A DNA stretch of 64,000 nt from Marinifilum sp. N1E240 (GTDB lineage Bacteria > Bacteroidota > Bacteroidia > Bacteroidales > Marinifilaceae), in NCBI RefSeq assembly GCF_009295825.1, contig NZ_WHKF01000003.1, positions 248,001-312,000 on the forward strand. The letters are read 5' to 3'. This document shows, one piece after another, positions 8,184 through 15,769 of this stretch. The stretch's first letter is position 1, and every line of letters begins with the position of its first letter. The notes beneath the pieces are model-generated. The model was not told the DNA's origin. It searched no databases and saw only the letters and a list, made by a program, of their open reading frames with translations. The position numbers and the translations under genes were made by a program.

Positions 8184-8531
8184 TTAGTAAACCGGATTTA
8201 ATCCTAAATCACAAAGAGCTGAACAAGCTCTAAACATTGAATAACCACACTCAATTAAAGTGATTTCATTCTCACAAGCCAATTCCTTCATTTCTTGCGA
8301 AACCTTTTTATCTCTAACAAACAAAATGAAAGAGATATCAGACATTTCTGAAGTTCGGATGGTTTGTAGGTTATTTAAACCTGTAATTAAAAGAAGATTT
8401 TCTGTATCTATAGTAAGTACATCACTCATTAAGTCCGACGCAAATCCAAACTGAACTTCCTTATTCAAATCACTCTCTCCACAAATAACACGTGCATTAA
8501 GTTTATCAACTACATCTGCCACTTTCACCAT
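8184..8531 (-). CDS. Stand-alone DRTGG-domain protein (second of two), first gene of the hydrogenase operon
   Basis: A 115-residue protein that opens VKVADVVDKLNARVICGESDLNKEV, split in the family's usual pattern, then FASDLMSDVLTIDTENLLLITGL and a closing strand-helix unit. It is a paralogue of the 6044-6379 product. Its C-terminal part carries three cysteines (ECGYSMFRACSALC) not found in the other copy; whether they bind a metal is unknown. It is the first gene after the 312-base divergent region, so its upstream region should hold the operon promoter; no perfect TAnnTTTG was found there. Confidence 0.78.
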   Translation of the reverse strand: MVKVADVVDKLNARVICGESDLNKEVQFGFASDLMSDVLTIDTENLLLITGLNNLQTIRTSEMSDISFILFVRDKKVSQEMKELACENEITLIECGYSMFRACSALCDLGLNPVY

Positions 8532-8843
8532 ATCGCAGTATTAAATTATGTTTATCTAAACACTCTTTTATGTGGCACTAAGATAAGAAATTGAGGTAGA
8601 TTAATAAATGATATATAAAGGAATAGAGGCAAATGCTATAAATAAATATTTAGTCTAAATAACGTTGTTTTAACTATAGATTCTAAATAAAAATAATGTT
8701 TGGACATGTTATAAGTAAGACTAGGAAATAATTCAGATTTATTGATACTTTCAAATAGTAAATCTTTTAAATCAAAACAGTATTTTTAACTATATTCGTT
8801 AAAAGTAAACCACTTTAATTAATAGCACTTTATTTCTTTATTA
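8532..8843. promoter_or_regulatory. Divergent control region between the hydrogenase operon and the stress-protein gene
   Basis: No ORF or RNA gene is visible in these 312 bases, which are very AT-rich. A TATATTCG (8791-8798) resembling the Bacteroidota -7 element faces the rightward gene and would give a leader of about 40 bases; no TTG lies at the right distance, so it is weak. I found no convincing -7 element for the leftward hydrogenase operon, which may need an activator. Confidence 0.35.
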
Positions 8844-9659
8844 ATGAGCAAAAAAACTCCACATATACTCGTTTTAATTCAAGATTATAAACACTTAACA
8901 GGTGCAATTAAATATGCATTTAAATTGGCACACATTTTCAAGGCTGAAATAGCTATTGCAAATATGCTTTCCACTAATAGTAAACCTATTGATTTCAATT
9001 TAGATCAGCTAATAAAACAATTTAATACGAATTCTATTGCATACAAGGAAATTGAACTTGGAAGGATAGAGAAAGAACCTAATAATACAATTAAGTTACT
9101 CGATGTAGTCTTTATTGTGAGTGAATTCCCATCAAAAAACTTATCGGGATTTTTTAGGAGAAACCCTATTTTCAAATTACTTTATAAAGCTAAAGTGCCC
9201 AGTTTTATTATAGGTGAACACACCTCTTTAGATTGTGATTTAAAGAATATTATTGTACCAGTAGATTACAAAAAAGAAACCAAAGAAAAGATGATTTGGG
9301 CAAGCTATTTTGGTCGTTTTAATCAAGCTGTAATCCATTTAATAGTTCCAAAAGAGAAGAATGAATCAATTCTAAGAAAAATAAAAGCCACTTTGCTTTT
9401 TACCAAGAAAATGTACGAGCAATTTAGCTTCGATTATAAAATAGTTAAAACATCATCGAAAAGTAAGAGAATTAAAGAAGTGTCTTTTCTGTTTTCGGAG
9501 AAGTTCCAGTCTGATCTAATTTTATTGCTTTCACATGGTAATAATGATTGGTATGGTAACAATTTTGGTCCTGGAGAGATAAAAAGGTACCTGCTCAAGA
9601 AGAAAAATCCAATTTTATTTATAAATCCATTAAAAGATTACTATCTACCATGCAGCTAG
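8844..9659 (+). CDS. Universal-stress-protein-like (UspA) tandem-domain protein
   Basis: A 271-residue soluble protein with two weak UspA-like halves. The first (about 5-125) starts with the strand HILVLIQDYKHLTGAIKYAFKLA. The second starts KNIIVPVDYKKETKEKMIWA and continues through AVIHLIVP to DLILLLSHG near residue 230, ending with PILFINP. The second half has the usual order of a D-containing first strand, an HL-strand and a final strand, but the nucleotide-binding G-x2-G-x9-G loop is degenerate (GNNDWYGNNFGPGEI). No signal peptide or membrane segment. Tandem Usp proteins of this length are common in Bacteroidota. It is monocistronic, divergent from the hydrogenase operon, and ends at a bidirectional terminator. 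Confidence 0.65.
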   Translation: MSKKTPHILVLIQDYKHLTGAIKYAFKLAHIFKAEIAIANMLSTNSKPIDFNLDQLIKQFNTNSIAYKEIELGRIEKEPNNTIKLLDVVFIVSEFPSKNLSGFFRRNPIFKLLYKAKVPSFIIGEHTSLDCDLKNIIVPVDYKKETKEKMIWASYFGRFNQAVIHLIVPKEKNESILRKIKATLLFTKKMYEQFSFDYKIVKTSSKSKRIKEVSFLFSEKFQSDLILLLSHGNNDWYGNNFGPGEIKRYLLKKKNPILFINPLKDYYLPCS

Positions 9660-9822
9660 TTGCATTATTATTGATGATTACATAGAAATAATAGATGTAT
9701 TATAGTGATCGAAAAACATTAAAAATCGACTTGTATTGTTATCTTTAAAGGGCAGATCGAAGATTAGACAACAAACAACATCAACTTTAATTTTCTTTTA
9801 AAATCTGTTTAATTATCAATAT

Positions 9823-9858
9823 AAAAAAAGGAATTACCATCAGGGTAATTCCTTTTTT
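9823..9858. terminator. Bidirectional intrinsic terminator
   Basis: Long AT-rich hairpin with arms AAAGGAATTACC and GGTAATTCCTTT, flanked by A-run and T-run, between the converging stress-protein gene and the DPP11-like peptidase gene. Confidence 0.88.
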
Positions 9859-9878
9859 TTATATCATATTTTTAAAGC

Positions 9879-12065
9879 TTATTCTTTAACAATATTCATT
9901 TCATCTAATAAATATCCTGCGCCAGCAAATTTATCTACGATAAAAAGTACGTAACGAATATCCAGAGAAACGTTACGACAGATTTCCGCATCATACATCA
10001 GGTCTGACATTACTCCTTCCCAGGCACGGTCGAAATTTAAACCAATAAGTTCACCATTCGCATTAAGTACCGGACTACCAGAGTTTCCTCCTGTGGTGTG
10101 ATTTGTTGCAGCAAAACAAACTGGCATTTCACCCGCTTTGTTGGCATACATTCCAAAATCTTTTTCATGATACAAATCTCTCAACTTTTGAGGAACATCA
10201 TAATCAAAAATTTCAGGATTGTCTTTCTCTATTATTCCTTCAAGAGTAGTGTAATGTTCATAATTTACAGCATTTCTAGCCTTATAACCAGATACTTTTC
10301 CATAATGAACTCTAAAAGTAGAATTCGCATCAGGGTAAAACACTTTTTCTGGTTGCATCTCCATTAAACCAGCCATATAATTACGCTGTAGTTTTACTGT
10401 CTTAGCATTTAACTTTCCATAAACAGGAGCAATTTCAGACTCATAAAAGAATCTAATACTATTAGCTAATACATAAATAGGATCCTTAGTCAGCTTCTTG
10501 CCCATTGACAACTTATAGTTTGCCAATAAATTCTCTAGCTTGTTCTGATCAGCAAAAAACGATTTATCCAAAGCTTTTGTCGCGTAAGCTTCAAAATCGC
10601 CTTTGTATTTATCTCTAATCGTAATAATCTCCTTAGGTAGATACTTGTCCTCTAAATTATCACTATACATCTTTAAAGTAGCAGCAAGTAGCTTTCTATC
10701 AGTTGGCAGATTATAATTCTTAAAGAATTTTATGCTTTCTTTTTTAAGGTCATCAACTTTTCCAGCCACCTGATCAACATCCTTCTTTGTTAGTTGAGCT
10801 AATGATTTAAATTTTTCAGCAAAATCAACTGCTTCAGCACCTCTAAATCCAGCTTCAAGGGCATAATCTCTCGCTAGACTGATAGGAGCTAACTCCTTGT
10901 ATAAGCCTTCCATTTCTTTCAAAATTCCGGCATATTTCTTCTTAAGTTCCGGCTGTGAATTCGCCCATTTTTCAAACTGAGCTTCTAATTCTTGCTTTTT
11001 CTCGATGGCATTCAACCTACGAAGACCTTTAATTTCACCTTGCCATCTTTTCCAAGAGTTTGCAACTCCAGCATATTTTGCAGAATATTGAATTCTTACC
11101 AATGGAGAAGCATCCATATCTGCTCTCATTAAATCCAATTTCTTAGTTCTAATTTTGATCTTGTGAGGATTATCCACCTCAGTCATCATTTTTAAAGCAT
11201 GAGAAGTTAGATATTCTGTTGTTGTTCCTGGATATCCAAAAACCATCGTAAAATCACCTTGATCGACACCTTTTAAAGAAATTTTAAAGGATTGCTTTGG
11301 CTGCATTGGCACATTATCATTTGAATATGATGCCGGCTTATTATCCTTGTCTGCATAAATTCTAAACATTGAAAAATCACCAGTATGACGTGGCCACATC
11401 CAGTTATCGGTATCACCACCAAATTTTCCAATAGCTGATGGAGGAGCGCCTACTAATCGAACATCTTTAAAAATTTCATATACCGACAAGAAATACTGAT
11501 TTCCATTGAAGAATGGCTTCACACTTGCTCTATAGTGTGAATCTTTTTCCGCAGCTTCAACAATTTTCTTGATGTGCTTACGGATCATTTTTTCACGATC
11601 AGCTTCTTTTGTTTCATCAGTAATACTATCTAAAACTTGTGCTGTCACATCATCCATACGAATTAAAAACGAAGCTGTAATACCTTCATTTACCAATTCT
11701 TCTTTTTGATTCATAGCCCAGAATCCGTCCTTTAAGTAATCGTTCTCAAGTGTTGAATGATTCTGAATTGCACCATACCCACAGTGGTGATTTGTTACTA
11801 TCAATCCCTTATCTGAGATCAATTCTCCTGTACAGAAGTGGCGAAAAGGTCTTCCTTCGCGTCCCAACCCAATAACAGCATCTTTCAAACAAGCTTTGTT
11901 GATATCGTAAATATCATCCGCCGTTAATTTGAAACCTGCTTTTTGCATGTCTTCAATATTGTACTTTTTTAAAAGCATAGGAATCCACATTCCCTCATCT
12001 GCTTTTACCTGACCTCCCACAAACAGTACTACTGCCATAAGAAGTAAACCCAATTTTCTCTTCAT
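9879..12065 (-). CDS. S46-family dipeptidyl peptidase, DPP11 type (Asp/Glu-specific)
   Basis: The product is 728 residues when started at 12065, where MKRKLGLLLMAVVLFVGG-QVKA forms a clear signal peptide with cleavage after KA; the ORF extends 15 codons further but would overlap maf. The chymotrypsin-like catalytic residues are visible: NHHCGY (about 92-97), the DNWMWPRHTGD segment containing the Asp, and GGNSGSPVLN near the C-terminus. Eighteen residues after the catalytic Ser is Arg (GLNFDR), the position that is Arg in DPP11 and Gly in DPP7, so cleavage of dipeptides after Asp/Glu is predicted. Such enzymes are periplasmic and support growth on peptides. It is the last gene of a six-gene minus-strand cluster. 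Confidence 0.88.
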   Translation of the reverse strand: MKRKLGLLLMAVVLFVGGQVKADEGMWIPMLLKKYNIEDMQKAGFKLTADDIYDINKACLKDAVIGLGREGRPFRHFCTGELISDKGLIVTNHHCGYGAIQNHSTLENDYLKDGFWAMNQKEELVNEGITASFLIRMDDVTAQVLDSITDETKEADREKMIRKHIKKIVEAAEKDSHYRASVKPFFNGNQYFLSVYEIFKDVRLVGAPPSAIGKFGGDTDNWMWPRHTGDFSMFRIYADKDNKPASYSNDNVPMQPKQSFKISLKGVDQGDFTMVFGYPGTTTEYLTSHALKMMTEVDNPHKIKIRTKKLDLMRADMDASPLVRIQYSAKYAGVANSWKRWQGEIKGLRRLNAIEKKQELEAQFEKWANSQPELKKKYAGILKEMEGLYKELAPISLARDYALEAGFRGAEAVDFAEKFKSLAQLTKKDVDQVAGKVDDLKKESIKFFKNYNLPTDRKLLAATLKMYSDNLEDKYLPKEIITIRDKYKGDFEAYATKALDKSFFADQNKLENLLANYKLSMGKKLTKDPIYVLANSIRFFYESEIAPVYGKLNAKTVKLQRNYMAGLMEMQPEKVFYPDANSTFRVHYGKVSGYKARNAVNYEHYTTLEGIIEKDNPEIFDYDVPQKLRDLYHEKDFGMYANKAGEMPVCFAATNHTTGGNSGSPVLNANGELIGLNFDRAWEGVMSDLMYDAEICRNVSLDIRYVLFIVDKFAGAGYLLDEMNIVKE

Positions 12066-12099
12066 TTTATCTATATGTTGTTTAAGTAATTCTTTAATC

Positions 12100-12678
12100 T
12101 TAAAACTCACTAAGTTCCTGATATAAACGCTGAATTGGCAATCCTACCACGTTAAAGTACGATCCTTCAATTCCATCAATACCAATAAAACCAATCCACT
12201 CCTGGATGCCATATGCACCAGCTTTATCAAAAGGTTTATAGTTGTCGATATAGTAATTGATCTCCTCTTCGGATAATATCTTAAAATGCACATTAGTGGT
12301 TGTGGCAAAACTCACCTTTTTTTCTTTACTCATTAAGCAAACTCCACTAATCACCTGGTGCGCTCTTCCTGATAAAGCTCGCAACATTTTTACGGCATCA
12401 TTTCTATCTTTTGGCTTACCCAAAATCCAATCGTCAATGCACACAATTGTATCAGCCGTTATCACCAATTCATTCGATACAACATCTTCCTTAAAAGCCT
12501 TGCCCTTTAATTCGGCAAGGTAAACTGGAATTTCCTCAGGAGTTAATCCGTCAGGATACACCTCCTCTACATCTTTGGTTTTTAATTCGAACGATAATCC
12601 CAATTCCTTTAACATTTGATGACGTCGAGGAGATTGAGATGCTAATATTAATTGATAATCTTTCAGATTATTCAACAT
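12100..12678 (-). CDS. maf: Maf-family nucleotide pyrophosphatase
   Basis: A 192-residue protein of the Maf/YhdE family, which hydrolyses (modified) nucleoside triphosphates to monophosphates and is linked to septum control and nucleotide-pool cleaning. The N-terminal LILASQSPRRHQMLKELG is the Maf signature. VITADTIVCIDDWILGKPKD and ALSGRAHQVISGV hold the catalytic Asp and neighbouring Lys/Arg residues, and the end KAGAYGIQEWIGFIGIDGI-GSYFNVVGLP is conserved in split form. The next gene downstream is dpp11. Subtype specificity (dTTP/UTP or 7-methyl-GTP) cannot be read here. Confidence 0.93.
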   Translation of the reverse strand: MLNNLKDYQLILASQSPRRHQMLKELGLSFELKTKDVEEVYPDGLTPEEIPVYLAELKGKAFKEDVVSNELVITADTIVCIDDWILGKPKDRNDAVKMLRALSGRAHQVISGVCLMSKEKKVSFATTTNVHFKILSEEEINYYIDNYKPFDKAGAYGIQEWIGFIGIDGIEGSYFNVVGLPIQRLYQELSEF

Positions 12679-12740
12679 GTCTTTTTTATTAATTAAATAT
12701 TTAAAATAATAATGCCTTCTACATCCAACATATTCTTATA

Positions 12741-13694
12741 TCATAGTTTATTGACGATATAATTCACTACAAAAGCGTAGGAAATGCCTGTAAGAATAGC
12801 AAATCGTAATAAAAACACACCTAATTTGAACTTATCTCCCACTTTATATTTTGCCACTTTATAAGCCAAAATAACAATTGGTAATATAATTAGAATGGCA
12901 AAATACCAAGGTGTGATATTATCCATTGGTGCATTCAAAAACTGATACCAAACACCAAATACGGATACTGACAAAAATAAAAGCAAAGTCACAATTACAA
13001 TCTTAGACCATTTTAATCCAATAACCACTGGAAGACTTCTTCTTTGTATTTCACTATCTCCTTTTATCGATAATAAATCTCTTATAAATTGACCAATTAA
13101 AGCCGCCAAAAAAGTGAAAAATGAGAATGAGCCAACCCAGTACAATAGATAATTAAAATCTGTTTTAGATGCCAAAAGAACATCGGCATATTTTTTATTT
13201 AATGGTGGTATCTCGTAAATCACTACTAAAAAAGGAATAGCTGCCGATATCATCGCCATAATAAAGCTTCCCAGTAAAAAATAATATTTGTAGGAAGTTG
13301 AATAAAACCACAACAAACCTCCCGCCATAAAGAAGATGAATACAAATTGCCAATGTCCAATTTTATAAGAAACATAAGCTCCCAACAGAACCGATATTGC
13401 CATAAATACCTGATGCATTAGTAAAGCAATTCTTCTTTTTACCAAACGACCAACAATTACATCTTTCTTGTTAAAACGATCAGCCTTTGTGTCGAAATAA
13501 TCATTGATAATATATCCGGCAGCAGCCATAAACAGAGTTGCCAGTACCAAAATAGCAAAATCGATATCAGCCAACTGAAGCTTAATTCTATTTATTCCCA
13601 AAATTGGTTCAATAATAAAGTAACGCATTACAATTTGTATTAATGCGATAATAATTAAGTTCGGAAATCGGACTAACTTCAAGTATTTGCTCAT
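12741..13694 (-). CDS. UbiA-family prenyltransferase (geranylgeranylglycerol-phosphate type)
   Basis: A 317-residue integral membrane protein with about eight or nine hydrophobic segments. The first Asp-rich motif is NDYFDTKADRFNKKD (about 65-79), which binds Mg-prenyl diphosphate. The second lies near GQFIRDLLSIKGDSE. Members of this subgroup in Bacteroidota are usually annotated as geranylgeranylglycerol-phosphate geranylgeranyltransferase-like; the acceptor is not certain. It sits between the KdsC-like phosphatase and maf genes, a common Bacteroidota arrangement. It is not obviously menA, since no menaquinone genes flank it; ubiE/menG is 36 kb away. Confidence 0.82.
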   Translation of the reverse strand: MSKYLKLVRFPNLIIIALIQIVMRYFIIEPILGINRIKLQLADIDFAILVLATLFMAAAGYIINDYFDTKADRFNKKDVIVGRLVKRRIALLMHQVFMAISVLLGAYVSYKIGHWQFVFIFFMAGGLLWFYSTSYKYYFLLGSFIMAMISAAIPFLVVIYEIPPLNKKYADVLLASKTDFNYLLYWVGSFSFFTFLAALIGQFIRDLLSIKGDSEIQRRSLPVVIGLKWSKIVIVTLLLFLSVSVFGVWYQFLNAPMDNITPWYFAILIILPIVILAYKVAKYKVGDKFKLGVFLLRFAILTGISYAFVVNYIVNKL

Positions 13695-13719
13695 TTCGAT
13701 TGGAGTTTAATAGAGAGAA

Positions 13720-14247
13720 TTAAATGCTTTGAATATTTGTATCTGATTCGTACCATTTTGAGTGAGCACGTAACACTTGTTCAATTACATCTCTCACACA
13801 ACCATATCCACCGTCTTTATCAGATATGTAATTTGAAATTGCCTTAATTTGCTCAACAGCATTTGCAGGACAAGTAGGAACACCAATTCTTTTCATCACT
13901 TCAAAATCTGGTAAATCATCGCCCATATACATGATATGATCCGGATTTAAGTCATGTTTTGAAATGAAATCCTCAAAATCTTTAATTTTATTCTTCGATG
14001 CCATATAGATGTCTTTCACTCCCAATCCACGATATCTTTTCTCAACAGCATCAGATATTCCTCCAGTAATAATTGCAACAGGATATCCCTTTTTTACTGC
14101 ATACTGAATTGCATAACCATCTTTGGTATTTGCTGTTCGCAACATTTCTCCATTTGAATCAATCACAATACACTCATTGGATAATACTCCATCCACATCA
14201 AAAATGAAAGCTTTAACTTTCATTAAATCTTCTTTAAAAAACGCCAT
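13720..14247 (-). CDS. kdsC: KdsC-like HAD phosphatase (3-deoxy-D-manno-octulosonate 8-phosphate phosphatase family)
   Basis: A 175-residue HAD-IIIA enzyme without a cap domain. Motif I is FDVDGVLSN (nucleophile and acid Asp), motif II is IITGG, and motif III/IV is MGDDLPDFEVM. The protein also carries the typical YGCVRDVIEQVL C-terminal segment that closes the active site in the tetrameric KDO-8-P phosphatase. It would supply KDO for lipopolysaccharide. Start: ATG at 14247; a second ATG at 14223 would remove eight residues. Neighbours are a DUF2520 dehydrogenase-like gene upstream and the UbiA gene downstream. Confidence 0.85.
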   Translation of the reverse strand: MAFFKEDLMKVKAFIFDVDGVLSNECIVIDSNGEMLRTANTKDGYAIQYAVKKGYPVAIITGGISDAVEKRYRGLGVKDIYMASKNKIKDFEDFISKHDLNPDHIMYMGDDLPDFEVMKRIGVPTCPANAVEQIKAISNYISDKDGGYGCVRDVIEQVLRAHSKWYESDTNIQSI

Positions 14248-14272
14248 ACTGGTTAATATCTATATTATTATA

Positions 14273-15055
14273 CTATTTATTGTTTTCGAAATGCATCTTA
14301 AAAATGCTTTCACTCACAAAACTATACAATTTTTGAAAATCAGGAGTATCTTTTAATGCCTTCTGATGTGAAGTCATGATTTCCTCATCGAAACGGACCG
14401 CAGGACCCGTTTGGGCAGATAAAGGATTCAAATCTATAACTTTCTGAGCGGTCTCTTGAATCAATGGAGTTAACAGCTTAAAATCTACATCTTTTTCTTC
14501 TAATAATTTCTGCCCGATGCTATACATGTGATTGGCAAAATTACAGGTAAAAACAGCAGCCAAATGCAGTTGTTTTCTCTGCTCCGAGGATATCGAATTC
14601 AAGTTTGAAGAAATCCTCTCTCCCAATTGAAATAAATCTTCCTCCAATCCAATATTATTGGCTTCGATACAAATAGGAATATCCGAGAAATCGACTTTTC
14701 GTTGTTTAGAGAAGGTTTGTAAAGGATAAAAAACACCAAAATGCTTAGTATAATTTTCGAAAATATCCATAGGAATACTGCCCGCAGTATGTACCGCATT
14801 ACCAATTGGTAATGAAATTTGATCCAATACAGCTTGTAGAGCCTTATCGCTTAAAGCAAAAATGTACAAATTGGCATTTGGGACAATATCCTTAAGCAAA
14901 TTGGTATATCGCGAATTAACTTTATCAGCAAGTATTTTAGCCGACTCTATAGTTCTGCTATATACTTGTAAAACCTCAATTCCATTTTCGTGGAGTGCGA
15001 TAGAAAGTTGTGTAGCTAAATTCCCAGCACCTATCATTACAACATTTTGAATCAT
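14273..15055 (-). CDS. Rossmann-fold plus DUF2520 protein (F420-oxidoreductase-like dehydrogenase)
   Basis: 260 residues from the ATG at 15055; an earlier in-frame ATG (15073) would overlap the upstream gene and spoil the usual N-terminus. The N-terminal Rossmann motif VVMIGAGNLATQLSIAL (about 4-20) binds a dinucleotide. YIFALSDKAL and AVHTAGSIPMDIF belong to the same domain. The C-terminal half (about 120-260), with HLAAVFTCNFANHMYSIG and TGPAVRFDEEIM, is the helical DUF2520 domain, similar to 6-phosphogluconate dehydrogenase C-termini. The substrate is unknown. It is found next to KdsC-like and UbiA genes in many Bacteroidota. Confidence 0.85.
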   Translation of the reverse strand: MIQNVVMIGAGNLATQLSIALHENGIEVLQVYSRTIESAKILADKVNSRYTNLLKDIVPNANLYIFALSDKALQAVLDQISLPIGNAVHTAGSIPMDIFENYTKHFGVFYPLQTFSKQRKVDFSDIPICIEANNIGLEEDLFQLGERISSNLNSISSEQRKQLHLAAVFTCNFANHMYSIGQKLLEEKDVDFKLLTPLIQETAQKVIDLNPLSAQTGPAVRFDEEIMTSHQKALKDTPDFQKLYSFVSESIFKMHFENNK

Positions 15056-15065
15056 ATGGCAGATA

Positions 15066-15566
15066 TTAAACAATTCCTAATTCTTGCGGCGAGGCAGCAA
15101 TGTTTTTCAAAGGAACTTTACCCCTGTCAATCATTCCAAAAAGTTTCTCACAGCCCTTCACTAAATCTTCGTACATGTCTTCGGCAACCAAAACCAATCT
15201 CTCGTCTACAAAGTCTAAATGTTCTGCCTCTTCGGGCTGATTATCTCTGGAACAAAGCAAGAGCGATTTACTGGGAACGAACGAATGTGTTAATTGATTT
15301 CTCAATCTATCGTACAGCCAAAAATCCTTATTCACTGCTCGGTAATCATTACCCATTAATATATTTAATGATTTAGAAAATCGTTTTGATGATTGAGCAC
15401 GAGCTTTTAAGGGTTTATTATCCAAAAAACAACCCAATGCCTCTATTGCCTGTCCCATCATTATGAATGAAAAGAAATAGAATCCTTCCTTTTGCAATCG
15501 TCCAATTTCGTCGACGAATATTTTGCGGATAAATTCTTTCTCCTGTTCAGCTTTTTCTTTGTCCAT
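15066..15566 (-). CDS. Conserved-looking helical protein of unknown function with an Rx4H motif
   Basis: I do not recognise this 166-residue protein. It is soluble and mostly helical. The N-terminus is rich in Lys/Glu (KEKAEQEKEFIRKIF), followed by a hydrophobic helix FYFFSFIMMGQAIEALGCFL and the segment DRLRNQLTHSF. That last segment holds an R-N-x3-H (Rx4H) pattern like the one in HEPN-fold proteins, some of which are RNases. The similarity is short and could be chance. It begins the six-gene operon that runs to dpp11; the next gene (DUF2520) starts just after its stop. A TATATTTG at 15571-15578 is too close to the ATG for a normal leader. Confidence 0.6.
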   Translation of the reverse strand: MDKEKAEQEKEFIRKIFVDEIGRLQKEGFYFFSFIMMGQAIEALGCFLDNKPLKARAQSSKRFSKSLNILMGNDYRAVNKDFWLYDRLRNQLTHSFVPSKSLLLCSRDNQPEEAEHLDFVDERLVLVAEDMYEDLVKGCEKLFGMIDRGKVPLKNIAASPQELGIV

Positions 15567-15720
15567 ATGGCAAATATATACAGATATTATCGAATTGCAT
15601 TTGAATTATCAGGGAATCGAATTGTAATTTTAAATTGTAAGAAAAAATAGTTTATCTAGCTAACACATCAAACAATTAACAAAAAAATGGTTCATACAAA
15701 TCGTTTAAATCCAAACAAAA

Positions 15721-15744
15721 AATGCTGCTTTTACGGGCAGCATT
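15721..15744 (-). terminator. Intrinsic terminator of the first porin O/P gene
   Basis: Eight-base arms AATGCTGC/GCAGCATT around an 8-base loop, followed on the minus strand by TTTTTTG. It lies 26 bases after the porin stop codon. Confidence 0.82.
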
Positions 15745-15769
15745 CCAACTTATTAATTTCATTCAGCAA

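Noticed and set aside
12066-12110. Fifteen extra codons before the DPP11-type peptidase
   Set aside because: They would overlap the end of maf and bury the signal peptide; the ATG at 12065 gives a normal signal.
15571-15578. TATATTTG before the unknown gene at 15566
   Set aside because: A perfect -7 element, but only five bases from the ATG and with no -33 box; it would require a leaderless transcript. Kept as a possibility, not called.
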